Source of the DNA: Isoetes taiwanensis | Lineage: Eukaryota; Streptophyta; Lycopodiopsida; Isoetales; Isoetaceae | NCBI GenBank assembly: GCA_021234155.1 | Contig: JAJEKV010000037.1 | Span: 930,001 to 994,000 of the forward strand | Direction: 5' to 3' | DNA length: 64,000 nucleotides | In this document: positions 25,397-35,509 of the stretch, in pieces | Position numbering within the stretch: position 1 is the stretch's first letter | Layout: each line of letters starts with the position of its first letter | The notes under the pieces: model-generated | Told to the model about the DNA's origin: nothing | The model's input: only the letters and a program-made list of their open reading frames with translations | Database searches by the model: none | Program-made: the position numbers and the translations under genes

Positions 25397-25652
25397 TCAA
25401 AAAGTTAGCAAAATTTCCAAAGAAAATGAAATTTTTTGGGTTTTCATGAAAAGATCTTAACTGATTTAGGAGCTTGGGATGATCAGAAGGCGCAAAATCA
25501 GCAAAAATGTAAAAATAGAGAGAAATTTAGGGTAATCTCCACTTTTAAATTCCATAACAAAAGAACCGGGGGAAAACTACAAAGGCACGAGAAAAATGGG
25601 CGTGGCACAGGAGGGAAAATCAAAGGGCAGAGAAAAGAACAGGGTAAAGAAC

Positions 25653-26084
25653 CTACCTATGATTAAGAAGATGGAGAGCCAATTCACCACCAAATTGCAA
25701 GAAATCAGAGCACCATAGGCATGAATCATTGCTCAGAGTATACCTTGACAACAATTTTAGTGTCGGCCCAGTCACAATGCACATTAAAGATGCCTGCAGC
25801 CGTAATTTCCTTTCAACTTCAAATTCAATTGAACTCGACACAAAGGAGTATTCCGGAAGGAATAGATCTTCAGGTAAATGCTGGTTAAAAATTAGAGAAT
25901 TCCACAAGTCCGAGAGTGTTCCTTTTAAAAAACCACAAGTCAGTCTTGGATTGTGCTTGATAATTGTGAAAATTCTGATATCCATATGTAGCTCTTGATG
26001 AGGGGAATCATATGGAATGCAAGCCCCTACAAGGCTGGCAAACTTGATCCACCAATTCGACTCAGAACCTTCCTGAATCAGCAA
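25653..26084 (-). CDS. Unrecognised 143-codon frame upstream of LINE ORF1
   Basis: A minus-strand open frame upstream of, and co-oriented with, LINE ORF1. It contains WWIKFASLVGACIPYDS, FTIIKHNPRLTCGFLKG and EVERKLRLQASLMCIV. Composition is protein-like without low complexity, but I recognise no domain. It might be a 5' ORF of the LINE, an older protein into which the LINE inserted, or chance. Confidence 0.25.
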   Translation of the reverse strand: MLIQEGSESNWWIKFASLVGACIPYDSPHQELHMDIRIFTIIKHNPRLTCGFLKGTLSDLWNSLIFNQHLPEDLFLPEYSFVSSSIEFEVERKLRLQASLMCIVTGPTLKLLSRYTLSNDSCLWCSDFLQFGGELALHLLNHR

Positions 26085-26099
26085 AACAGATAAAAAAAA

Positions 26100-27085
26100 G
26101 TGTTTGAATCACATAAGATAAAGAAATCAAGAAAGATGGCACTCAAAGCTGACGTGTCCATTTCCTCCATCCGTCCGGGTGGGGGTTTTTTAACCCAGAT
26201 AGTAAACATTTGCTGTGCCTCCTTTCTGGGTCCCATAGGCCGATTGGTCTCCGTAGACGATAAAAACTCTGTCCTATCATACCCTACCTAACCCACTCCT
26301 TCAATTCCTAGGAGAACTAAGGTGCTAACTTGAATTTGATATCCTTCTCTGGGTCAACCAACTTACCATGACAAGGCTTGGAGATTCTTATGTCAAACCA
26401 AATAGGTAACTTGTTAGCAATTTGGGTGAAGATAGAGATGCCTAATGGTGAAAATGGCATTGGCAGCCCTAATTTACACTCTCTCCTCTCTCAACTCTTT
26501 TTCTATGTCTACAAGGGTATCAAGTTATTTCATGTGGCAAGACTAGATCAAGTTATGCATGCATTTGCATCTGTCACAAAATATTTCAGAATCACCATAG
26601 ATGCACATAGGATTCAGCATAAGCCAGATTAAACCTCGCCTTCTAGCCTTGTTTAGTTACATTATTCTTTATCTGCTTAATTACTTCACACACATCTCTG
26701 TAAATAATGTAGGCCATGCATGCGCAATCAGCATTCAATCTAAAAATTATTATAAGATGGTAGAATGACTGTTGTGAAATAAACCAATCAGTACATGATA
26801 GAAGAAATGCACATGATAGATGTTATTGAACTTCAGAAGCTTAGATATAACTAAAACTGTAAGCATAAATTATTGGAAATATCCAATCCCTCCAAAATGG
26901 CGTCATCCAAATTCTGGATCCCAGCAAGACTAGTTTCTTGGACATTGGTCTCTATATCTAGAAGTGGTTGAGGCAAGAAAATTGGAAGTTTGACTAGGAA
27001 AATTAGAAGCTAATTTGTCCCACATGTAAAAATTTGTTAAGAACCATGTCAAAGAAGTAAAAACATTCATTTTAGAAACCTGGCT
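26100..27085. other. Noncoding stretch
   Basis: No gene supported. AT-rich, with short unconvincing frames on both strands and no repeat that I could detect. Confidence 0.4.
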
Positions 27086-27480
27086 CGCTAATAGTGAAGA
27101 TGGCAGGCCCAACTTTTGCATCAGGTCATCAGGCAGCTCATATATGTGGATGATGTCGAGCTTCTGGCCTATACTCAACAGGATATGCAGTCTCACCTAG
27201 ATGCTTTGGATGTATTCTGCTAGGCCATAGATATGCACATCAATCTGGTCAAGACGAAGGTGGTCCTCATCTCATCCTCACGCTACCAAATGCCCCCTTC
27301 ATTCATTTATTTGGGGCAAATTGTGGAGGTGACGACCACCTACAAGTATTTGGGAGTGGAGTTTTCCTCCACACTATATTGGGACACATCCATCCAATCG
27401 TGGATGATGGCAGGCTAAAAAACGCTCTATGAATGTCCTTGTGTGCAAGTTCAAGAGGACACTCGCAATTGAAGCTAACT
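27085..27480 (+). pseudogene. Non-LTR reverse transcriptase fragment (YVDD box and thumb)
   Basis: The plus strand reads RQLIYVDDVELLAYTQQDMQ at about 27129-27188, which is the catalytic YxDD segment of a non-LTR reverse transcriptase. It is followed by HLDALDVF, a stop, INLVKTKVVLISSSR and TYKYLGVEFSSTLYWD, the KT(K)xxV and YLG(V) motifs of the palm-thumb region of LINE-type RTs. There is one TAG inside (near 27222) and another just after SWMMAG. Only this slice of roughly 100 codons is recognisable. The motifs differ from those expected of the L1-type LINE at 20.6-25.4 kb and the fragment is on the other strand, so it comes from a separate element. Confidence 0.65.
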
Positions 27481-28379
27481 TTTGTTGGGTCAAGGCTCTA
27501 AAGAAGAATTTGTAGTATTGTAAATTTGTGGCAGTTTTGATGTGTGCAGATCATACAATATTGACAAAAGATGGTTGCCGCACCTTAAGCCCATTCCAAA
27601 TGTAATTTTGAGCTCAGTTACCATTGACTTATGCATTAGTTGTTGCATACAAAAGTGGGGCAGTGAATTCTTCTTATGGATGATTGTTATCATGATTAAC
27701 AAAGATTGCAATGGTCATTCTCGTTGGAATTTGGCGTCAGCAAAATAACGGAAGATCCTGGTGACTTGAAATGCTGGTAGGACGATCTTTTCTCCACCAA
27801 GCTAAAAGCATCCACTATTGGGCCACTGATCAACTTGTCATTACTGATGATCACTTGAATGCCACCATGGATCTTGAAGCTGGAAAACTCATTGCTGTTG
27901 AAAATGCTGAATCTTCGATCTCTGATAGTGACTCTAAAGATATATAAAACACATATCAAGTCTAAACCCCAGATGCTGGTTTTCCACTATCATATTCTAA
28001 ATATGTTGATCCCTGGAGCGATATGAATCTAGATAATGCTCACGCAGTTGCTGCCTTGATTGATCCTTATATCATGCCTTGCCTTCCAGATGCGGACACC
28101 CCTCGCCCCATCGTATATGTTACAGCTATCATGATGCAACCCTTGCTTGACAAGGATCAACAACCCTTATTCTTTTCAATCCAGAGTGCCAATCCAACTG
28201 TTCTTCTGCACCACCTGCTCATACTATAACAGATAGTGATGTCATTCCACATATTCAAACTCCGAAATTCGAAATCATTGACTTAGGGGACAACCAACCC
28301 ATCCGATTGGTTGCAGATCTTCCAAAACCATATAAAACTCGCGCTCAGTCTTTTCAAGAAATTCAAACATTTACGAGGC

Positions 28380-29792
28380 ATCAAGAAGGAGTTGGGAAAA
28401 CTCACCATTCCTACCAAACCTGACGCCCGCCCGATCTAGCAACGATAATACAGGCTCAACCCCAACTATCGTGACTGAGTCAAAGCAGAAATTGATAAAC
28501 TTCTTGTTCCTGGACTTATTTATTAGGTCAAACATTCTGAGTGGGTGAGCCCCATTGTTATCGCCCTTAAGTATAATGGGAAAATTCGTGTTTGCATGGA
28601 CTATTAAAAATTCAACTCGGCCACGGAACGTGATCATTTTCCGCTACCCTTCACGGATCAAGTTCTTGAAGAAGTAGCAGGCCACGAAATGTACTCCTCC
28701 ATGGATGGCTTCTTTGGCTACAATCAGATTTCCATTTGCCCTAACGATCAATTGAAAACCACTTTCACCACGCCGTGGGGTACTTTTGCCTACAAAGTGG
28801 TGCCTTTTGGCTTGTCCAACTCACCTCCAACTTTCTAGTGCATTATGCTTTCTGTTTTTCAGGATTATATGAAAGATAATGCTTTCCTGCAAGTAGACTT
28901 TTGAGCTTAAAGCACTATGAATGATCATCTCTCCAAAATGTGACGAATTGGGCACTAGTTTGAATCCAGAAAAGTGTACTTTTTGTGTTACTTCAGGTGT
29001 TCTTCAGGGCCATGTGGTCAGCAAGCACGGCATCATCACAGACCTGCCAACATCAACTGTGTTCTCAAGGGCCAGGCACCTACCAATATTAAGGAGACAT
29101 GCTTCTTCCTTGGTAACGTCAATTACTATGCTACTTTAATTCCAGGTTTGGCTGAAATTGCTGATCCTATTCACAAACTCGCGGATGATAAATCCACTTG
29201 GACTTGGAATCCCAAAGCAGATGAGGCCTTCCAGAAGTTGAAAGTTTTGCTTAAGTTCCAGCTCGATGGAACAAACCGTTTCATGTTCATGTGGATGTTT
29301 CGGCCTTTTGCTATTGGTATTGTTCTCTTACAAGAGCATGCCCCTCAACAAGATAAACCGGTTCGCTATGCGAGCAGGAAACTCAACCCTGTGGAGAAGA
29401 ATTATTCTGCCACAGAACAGGAAGCACTGAGACTCATTTTTTGCGTACAATGGTTCCGCCACTATCTGCTGGATAGCAAAATCAAGTTCTTTGTGAATCA
29501 TCAAGTTCTACTTTATCTGATCAATAAAACTACACCCACGGGACACATCGCTTACTGGATGCTGCTATTACAAGAGTTTTTTCCCTTTGAGATTATTTAC
29601 AAGGCTGGAAAGTCTCATGTGGTGCCTGATTATCTCTCAACAGATGATCCGTCATCAGGAGTTTCAGACACTTTTACGGATGCTCAACTCTTTTTGGTCA
29701 TGGCCATGCCACACTGGTTCCATGAGTATCAACAATATCTTCTCTCCGGTACTCCACCTTCAGCAGATCCCACGCTCTCTCCAGACAAATAA
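28380..29792 (+). pseudogene. Gypsy reverse transcriptase and RNase H
   Basis: The RT part reads KLLVPGLI, EWVSPIVIALKYNGKIRVCMDY, FPLPFTDQVLEEVAGHEMYS and TTFTTPWGTFAYKVVPFGLS, all standard gypsy RT blocks, but with at least eight stops. The YxDD catalytic box has decayed to FLQVDF near 28890, so the polymerase is dead. From 28974 a 272-codon frame is open: FFLGNVNYYATLIPGLAEIA, then the RNase H region FRPFAIGIVLLQEHAPQ, KPVRYASRKLNPVEKNYS and TEQEALRLIFCVQWFRHYLL, then a connection region ending in DYLSTDDPSS. In the first RNase H block the expected catalytic Asp (DAS type) reads FRPFAIG, so activity is doubtful. Confidence 0.8.
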
Positions 29793-30974
29793 TGCTCATG
29801 CCTCGCGAAGTCTGTGACTATACCATGGCGGCTGGACATCTCTACAAACGTGCCAAGGATATGATTTTGAGAATATGTATTCTTCCTCATAAGGTCCCTG
29901 AGATTGTTCGTCAAGCACATGAAGGCTTAGATGGAGGACATTTCAGTGGAGATAACATGGCACGGAAAATCCTCTTGGCTGGATATTTTTGGCCCACGAT
30001 GTTCAAAGACGCTCACGTTCATGCGCGCCAATGTGATGTCTGCCAGCGCGTTAGAAGGCCCATGCCATGTGATGCTCTCCCGTTGACTCCAGTTGCCATG
30101 CCTCTACCCTTCAGCAAATGGGAGATGGATTTTGTTGGGCCCATTGACCCACCTGCTCGTCATTCCCGTGCTCGATACATTCTTGTTCTCACAAATTATG
30201 CCACTAAGCGGGTTGAAGCTTGTGCATTACTTAATAACACTGCAACCAGCACAACGCGGGTGCTGTACATGCAAGTCATTCCACGCTTTGGCTGCCCATG
30301 GAACTTGTGAGTGACCTTGGTTCATTTTGTCGATCACATGATCAAGGAACTTATGGAGTATTGCATATTCATCATCGAAAGAGCACGCCATACTATCCAC
30401 AAGGCAATGCTCTTGCTGAAGGTACTAACAAGACTCTGGTCAACATTCTAAAAAAAATTTGTGTTGCTTCCAGAATAGATTGGCAAGAAGAGTTACCAAC
30501 TGTCTTATGGGCCTATAACTCACTTACAAAATTGCCATAGGGCAGACACCTTTCAGACTCGTTTATGGCCAAGAAGCTTTGATGCCTTTTGAGTTTATTC
30601 TACCTACTCTAAGATTTCAACTAGCTACTGTTCACGATTCTCCTGCCGCTTTACAGGAAAGGGTTTATCAGTTACAACAACTTAATGAAATCCGCAGGGA
30701 TGGCTATCTCAGGGTTCTTGCTGGCCAAAAATTACGAAAATCATGGCATGACAAACAACTAAAGATAAAAACTTTCAACATAGGAGATTTAGTTCTTCTC
30801 TATAACTCGAGATACAAGGATTTCCATGGCAAGCTCAAATTCCGTTGGCTTGACCCTTACAAAATCATCAAGGTAGTGCAACCAAGTGTGTTCCAACTCG
30901 CTAAATCAGATGGCACCCCATTACCTTTCTTGGTTAATGGCTTGCCTCAAATCGACATACGAGAATATCAATGA
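29792..30974 (+). pseudogene. Gypsy integrase
   Basis: Three adjacent frames (29792-30310, 30298-30540, 30579-30974) make up one integrase. The HHCC zinc domain is visible (QAHEGLDGGHFSGDN then ARQCDVCQR). The catalytic core has the first Asp in KWEMDFVGPID, the second in ELVSDLGSF and the Glu in NALAEGTNKTL, so all three catalytic positions remain. The C-terminal part has KLKFRWLDPYKIIKV (GPY/F-like module) and ends DIREYQ. A stop after PRFGCPWNL, the loss near 30320 and a frameshift at 30540 (just before GQTPFRLVYGQEA) break it. Relative to RT, this part is less decayed. Confidence 0.85.
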
Positions 30975-31109
30975 CACAGATACGACTGATTGAGCAAATG
31001 GCTTATATATTACAAAAAAGAGTTTAGTTACAAAATGGGCGTCACCCTTACTTAAACGCAAAATCCTATTCTATTCTTCATTCTATTCGGGGTTTGGAGC
31101 AGCACAGGC

Positions 31110-31301
31110 TCACAGGATCATGTAATCCTGCTCAGGATCCCAGCGTAGATGCAGGACCACATCCACATAAATAGACTGTGGGTCAGGATTATCCGCAGAG
31201 CTGGCCAGCCAACCATCCATGGGAATTCCTCGAGGTTTCATCTTCCAGGGGTCCAGATCATTCATGCGGCAGGTTATCCATTCCAGACAAGTCTTCTCCA
31301 T
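31110..31301 (-). other. Short minus-strand frame resembling the 53.4-kb ORF
   Basis: A 63-codon minus-strand frame just behind the integrase, ending NPDPQSIYVDVVLHLRWDPE plus QDYMIL. The tail resembles the plus-strand ORF at 53401-53598 (FYPDPFDVVIHLIWNPEHGL). Opposite orientation to the gypsy genes. No known family; could be a solo domain fragment or chance. Confidence 0.25.
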
Positions 31302-31869
31302 TGTTGCGCTTGATGTGTTTCTCGCATCAGTCCTCCTTCGTCTTATATAGATCTACCGCCTCTCTGCTGCCGCGGTGGCCCAATGCCTTTTGGCTGACCT
31401 GTCCATATTCTGGGAACATTCCAATTGCAGATTTCCATATCGCACTGCAAATCTAGTAGCGATACCTTCTTTCCAAACTGCTGCCTCTGCACTTTTTTCA
31501 TTAAGACGTTTGCCCTCTCAAGTTGCCTTTCTTAATTATGCCAAATCAAATCATGATGGTGTCCAGTCATGGTTCGAACATCTCCAAGTTCAAAATCGCA
31601 CCGTCGACCCTTTCAAATCTCAACCATTGATATTCCAGCTATTGGCTTTCTAGAACTTAGTCAAAAATTTGGCTCTTGATTCGCCTTTTCCTCGATGGTG
31701 CCATCTATCATGATTAACGGTCCAAATCCTGCTTTTCAGAACTGTCTTTAAAAGCTCTCTGTTGAATAAATGAGAACCCTAAAGCTCAAACTTTTTTCTG
31801 CAGTTCGTCTTCTCCATTATTCTCTTTGCTCCGATCGCTCTGACTGCCAGACTAAAATTGGCCACTCTA

Positions 31870-34100
31870 CGAGCCACAATGCCCATGAATCCTGACCATT
31901 TTTTATCGGTACATTTCTCCACACAAGTCTTCAACCTGATCTTGAAGGCACAAATTGTGAAGTTGCTAAAAGGGCGGGTTTGCTTGATTTTGCCCGCCAA
32001 AAACTCCATGTTCCAAATCCAGTGCAGTTTCGACAATTTGTAGCTGATTTGGTGCAGACTGATGCTGGATACCAGACTATTGTCAATCATACAAGGATTA
32101 CCCTCAATCAACATCTTTTGGCGCAGGTCTCTGTCTTCTTTTTTTTTTTGGTTTGAAGGCATGGTTGATGGGACTTGCACCCGCCCATGTCTCCCACCCG
32201 ATGGTAACTAGTCGGTTTTGAATCCTTGTGGGTCTTTCAATTACCCAGATGCATCCCTTCCTTGAATTGGGTAGCTTTGCAAGATCATGATGTTACAGCG
32301 TATGGTCAAGTACCATATGCGGCCTCAACCGACAAGCTCACAACTATTGCTAAGCCTTATGATGTTTTTGTTAAGTTTTTGTGGAGGAAATTTTATGGTT
32401 ATTCTACTAAGAATACACACATCAACAAGCATATCTTTCATACTGCCATTGTGGCTATTCATTCCTCCAACTTTGTTGATGGCCACAAATTCTGTTCTCA
32501 CATCTTCTACAAAAAGTAGATCACCTTCGCCAAGCTCCCAGCTCGGGCCCTGATTCAGCTATGGGTGCACATTTTCAGGCCATTATTCAGCAATGCCTTC
32601 CAGAGCCTAGTAAGATCTCCACTCGACAATTAGATGACACCTCCCATACTTCTAGTCGGACATATTTTATTATTCGTCCTGTCCGAGAACTTCAAGAGGA
32701 AATCTCTCGCCCTCAGCCCGAGACCTCTAGACCCCATGATGCTCACACTGAAGACCGGCATTCTTCTCCTTCCCAGCAGGATCAGACTGACACTCGACCC
32801 TCCTCTTCGAAGGTCATTCTTGTCACTTCATCTCAGTCTGAGAAAGTTATTGTGTCATCCTCTAAACATGCTTCTCAGAATTCCACGTCCATTATTGATC
32901 AGCCTGCTCTGTGTTCAAACTCCAAGAATCTCAGGATCACCTCATGAATGGTATCAAACATCAATTGAATTCCACGAATGCTTGAAGCATGAGCTCCAGG
33001 CTGCCCTCGCTCAAACACTAATCCTGGAAGAGAGCCTTCAAAGCAAACATGTAGCTTTGATAGAAACACGCGCTGCTCTCATTAAGGAACATGAGGCACA
33101 GGCAGTCCTTGAGGATCATCAAGCCCAACTCCAGGCCACGGTAGAGCAGCTACTGGCTCAGCTTTAGGTCAAGGACAAGGCCCTTATAGATACACAGTCT
33201 CTCTATACGGGGCTGCAGAATGAATTCACCCGTCAGCAGCACGCCACCGCGCAAGGTGAAGTCCGCATTTCTATCTTGGAAGGCCAGTTAGCTGCCGTCC
33301 AAACACAGGTTACATGTCTTTAAGCACAGCTCAGCGACCTAAAAAAACAAAAGATTGTGGATGATACTGAGATTGCTAGCCTCCAGCTACAAGTCTCTAC
33401 TCAAGGTCCCACACCTTCTCAGGCCACGCATGCTCATCGAAAAATCAAGGAATAGCTTCATCTCCTTACAGAAAAAGAAAACAAAATAAAAGATTTGGAA
33501 CATCAATTGCAACAAGCCATCCAGTCTGCAGATGATGCCCATCACCAGCAAGAAAACTACATTGCTTTAACTCTGAACATTCCTAATGACTTTTCCACGC
33601 CCACGAACTATTTGGATTATGTGAAGTCACGACATCTTTTTATGCTCCGATGGTTCAATGCCAATGGTGCTATCGATGAACTCTTTACCAGCAAGGATTT
33701 GCTCACTATCTGGCCTGACCTCACAGTTGAAGAAAAAGGTCTTCTATGTGCTTTGCTTACATTTCAGCTATTACTGTATGAAGACAAATATTTCTTTATT
33801 CTTTGAATTGCCCAGTCCATGGCCTATGTCATGCATGATTTCTATATAGCTGACACCCATAATAAGTTCAATGATGGTCTATCCTGTGCCTTTCATGGGA
33901 ACATCCACGCTATGTGGCTATTACAACAAGACAACAAGTATCTTCTTGATCAGTCCCGTGTAAATGCTCTTCAGGTGGAGTACATGCCCAAGCTTGCTAG
34001 ATATTTGACTCTTTGGATTTCTGAAGCATTACAAGAAGTCCTTAAGCACATGTATGAGAATTGGGGATTGGGTATGCCCAACTTTACTTACAGCACTTAG
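31870..34100 (+). pseudogene. Extra ORF behind gypsy integrase, coiled-coil protein
   Basis: Co-oriented with pol. First a globular-looking part (AGLLDFARQKLHVPNPVQFR near 31975, then YDVFVKFLWRKFYGYSTKNT to 32519), a Ser/Gln/Pro-rich linker (32561-32947), then a long heptad-rich coiled coil (32980-33570; for example QAALAQTLILEESLQSKH and QAQLQATVEQLLAQL), and a C-terminal part (LTLNIPNDFSTPTNYLDYV, FMLRWFNANGAIDEL, NWGLGMPNFTYST) to 34100. It is interrupted by a few stops (near 33168, 33323, 33453 and 33806) and frame changes, fewer than RT. Such a 3' ORF is known from some plant gypsy lineages (env-like or otherwise); no signal peptide or membrane span is seen here, so its role is unknown. 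Confidence 0.55.
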
Positions 34101-34239
34101 GCACATTCAACAATCTCCGTGCCTATCTTGAGAGCCAAAGCATCCCTTTGGACTGGGCTCCGCCCCCTCTCAATACTCTCCTACCCCATCCCGAATGGGA
34201 AAGATGTGTCAGGCCCTGGATCAGCATCTAATTCAGGAG

Positions 34240-34636
34240 TCAACATGGCTGCTATGCTATGTAAAACATGCCTCTGCTTAATTATATAGTTTATGAAGTT
34301 CTCAGAATTGCTCTTTCTGTTCCATTCCAGTATGGCAGAGCCAGGTCAATACTACTATCAATTCCCATACTGCATCATTCAAGGTTAATAAGAGTGAACT
34401 TCTTGCTGGGTTTCAGCCATTTGCTACCAGAGACACTCCGATTTTTGAGAACTTAGTTCGCTTTATTGTTAATAGATTCTTGGGTGATAAAAGATCTAAG
34501 AAATTGAGATTTTTGTTGTGGTCTAATGGCTCTGAGACTTCATCTCCTAGTATTGATGATCAGCAGTATGCTGGAAAAGATTTTGTATTCGTTGCTAGAT
34601 TGTTTGTTGCACATATATTCTTGTGGCATGACACTA
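34240..34636 (+). pseudogene. CYP74-type cytochrome P450, C-terminal fragment (copy 1)
   Basis: Plus-strand remnant of the last third of a CYP74 enzyme (allene oxide synthase/hydroperoxide lyase class, which act on fatty-acid hydroperoxides in oxylipin synthesis). Recognisable are NMAAM, MPLLNYIVYEVLRIALSVPF plus QYGRARS, then FATRDTP-like and WSNGSETSSPS segments, and after the heme loop KDFVFVARLFVAHIFLWHDT. In the heme-binding loop the CYP74 motif NKQCAGKD reads DQQYAGKD, so the heme-ligating Cys is Tyr. A frameshift follows QYGRARS and a TAA lies near 34391. It ends abruptly at about 34636, directly joined to gamma-tubulin sequence. Second copy at 58440-58897. Confidence 0.82.
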
Positions 34637-35500
34637 AATGTTGATTGTGTCATTGCTCTTGATAACATTGCTTTCAACCGCATTGCCGTTGATTGACTGC
34701 ATATTTCAAATCCAACATTTGCTCAGACAAACTCTTTGGTCTCTATTTGTCAGCAAGCACAATCCAGGATATATGAACAATGATCTTGTTGGTCTAATGG
34801 CATCACTATTAATTACACCCGCTGCCATTTCTTTATATTTACCTGCCTTTGACTATTGAGCGTCAGGTCAGCCTTTATTCTTGGATTTCTTATCCTTTAA
34901 TCACATAAGCTATTATTAGCAAGTTTTATTCAATTGTGGGTATGTGGAGGACTTGTTTGATATCCACATGCTAGTTTTACCTCCATTAATAGCCTTTAAG
35001 CTCGTGTAAAATGAAACTTGCCAACTTTATTAAGTGGGGCCCAACAAGCATTCATGTACACATACACAGTTTAGTATGTATTTCTAACCAGCTTTCTGTA
35101 CAAGCAGTATATGACCTACCATAATGGAATTCTCTTATTTCAAGTCGATCTGTCACAAAGTCACCATATATACAGATAGCTCATCAAGTAAGACATTATT
35201 TGAATTTGATAATATGAAATTTATGATAGAAATATGGCTAGGTGTAGATATTCCGCAGGTAAGTGGGCTCATGTTGGCAAGTCAGACATGCATTCATCAT
35301 TTATTTAATAAACGTATCAGTCAGTACAAGAAACGCCGCAAGAAACAAGCATTTTTGGACAATTACAGAAAGTTTCTTATGTTTATTGTAAGTCAGCTTT
35401 GTGCTTATAAGCATCTTCACTGAAATATTTGTAAACAACCAAATCTAAATGCATTGGTTTGCAGGACAATCATCTAACAGAGTTTGATGAGTTCAAAGTC
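34637..35500 (+). pseudogene. Gamma-tubulin 3' gene fragment with introns
   Basis: Exon 1 remnant (34637-34866): VDCVIALDNIAFNRIAVD, a stop, LHISNPTFAQTNSLVS, then after a frameshift NPGYMNNDLVGLMAS, and finally PLTIERQ followed by a GTCAGC donor. Exon 2 (35259-35387) is open and 43 codons long: [42 protein letters not shown], flanked by CAG acceptor and GTAAGT donor. Exon 3 starts at 35465 after GCAG with DNHLTEFDE and then loses similarity. These are gamma-tubulin-specific phrases and the exon borders match those I recall for plant gamma-tubulin genes. Introns are kept, so this is not a processed copy. Exons between ERQ and VSG are missing. Gamma-tubulin nucleates microtubules; this fragment cannot. 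Confidence 0.85.
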
Positions 35501-35509
35501 CTGTTCAAC

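Larger units (their letters stand above)
20616..25400 (-). mobile_element. L1-type LINE, internally deleted, with poly(A) tail
   Basis: A minus-strand non-LTR retrotransposon. The 25-T run at 20616-20640 is its poly(A) tail. Reading from 25396 downward: an ORF1 with a DUF4283-like N-terminal region (25396-24695), a Lys-rich middle (24458-24081), a linker region duplicated in tandem, then an APE-type endonuclease starting MKILSWNVRGIKGPLKRRR at 22683. After about 120 endonuclease residues the frame breaks near 22285-22310 and continues as the segment normally found behind the reverse transcriptase: a zf-RVT-like region with RSIPRYSNISALCHLGC, LDPFWSWFNGKLG and LWNIWKDRNRIVHGN (21616-22135), and a C-terminal tail to 21034. 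The catalytic RT with its YxDD box is absent. The element is therefore non-autonomous and also frameshifted. No flanking target duplication was established. Confidence 0.85.
27700..34100 (+). mobile_element. Degenerate Ty3/gypsy retrotransposon with an extra 3' ORF
   Basis: A plus-strand element in the order RT, RNase H, integrase, then a further coding region. Pieces upstream of RT (27840-28380) look like the end of gag or a protease linker, but I see no D-T/S-G protease motif. RT begins near 28395 and is full of stops; RNase H and integrase (28990-30974) are much better preserved. Behind integrase is a coiled-coil-rich reading region of about 2.2 kb (31870-34100). I could not identify LTRs, so the limits are approximate. 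RT-RNase H-integrase order places it in Ty3/gypsy. Confidence 0.8.

Noticed and set aside
34637-35500. Processed (retrotransposed) gamma-tubulin copy
   Set aside because: Exon 2 and exon 3 are separated by an intron with correct GT-AG borders, so the copy is genomic.
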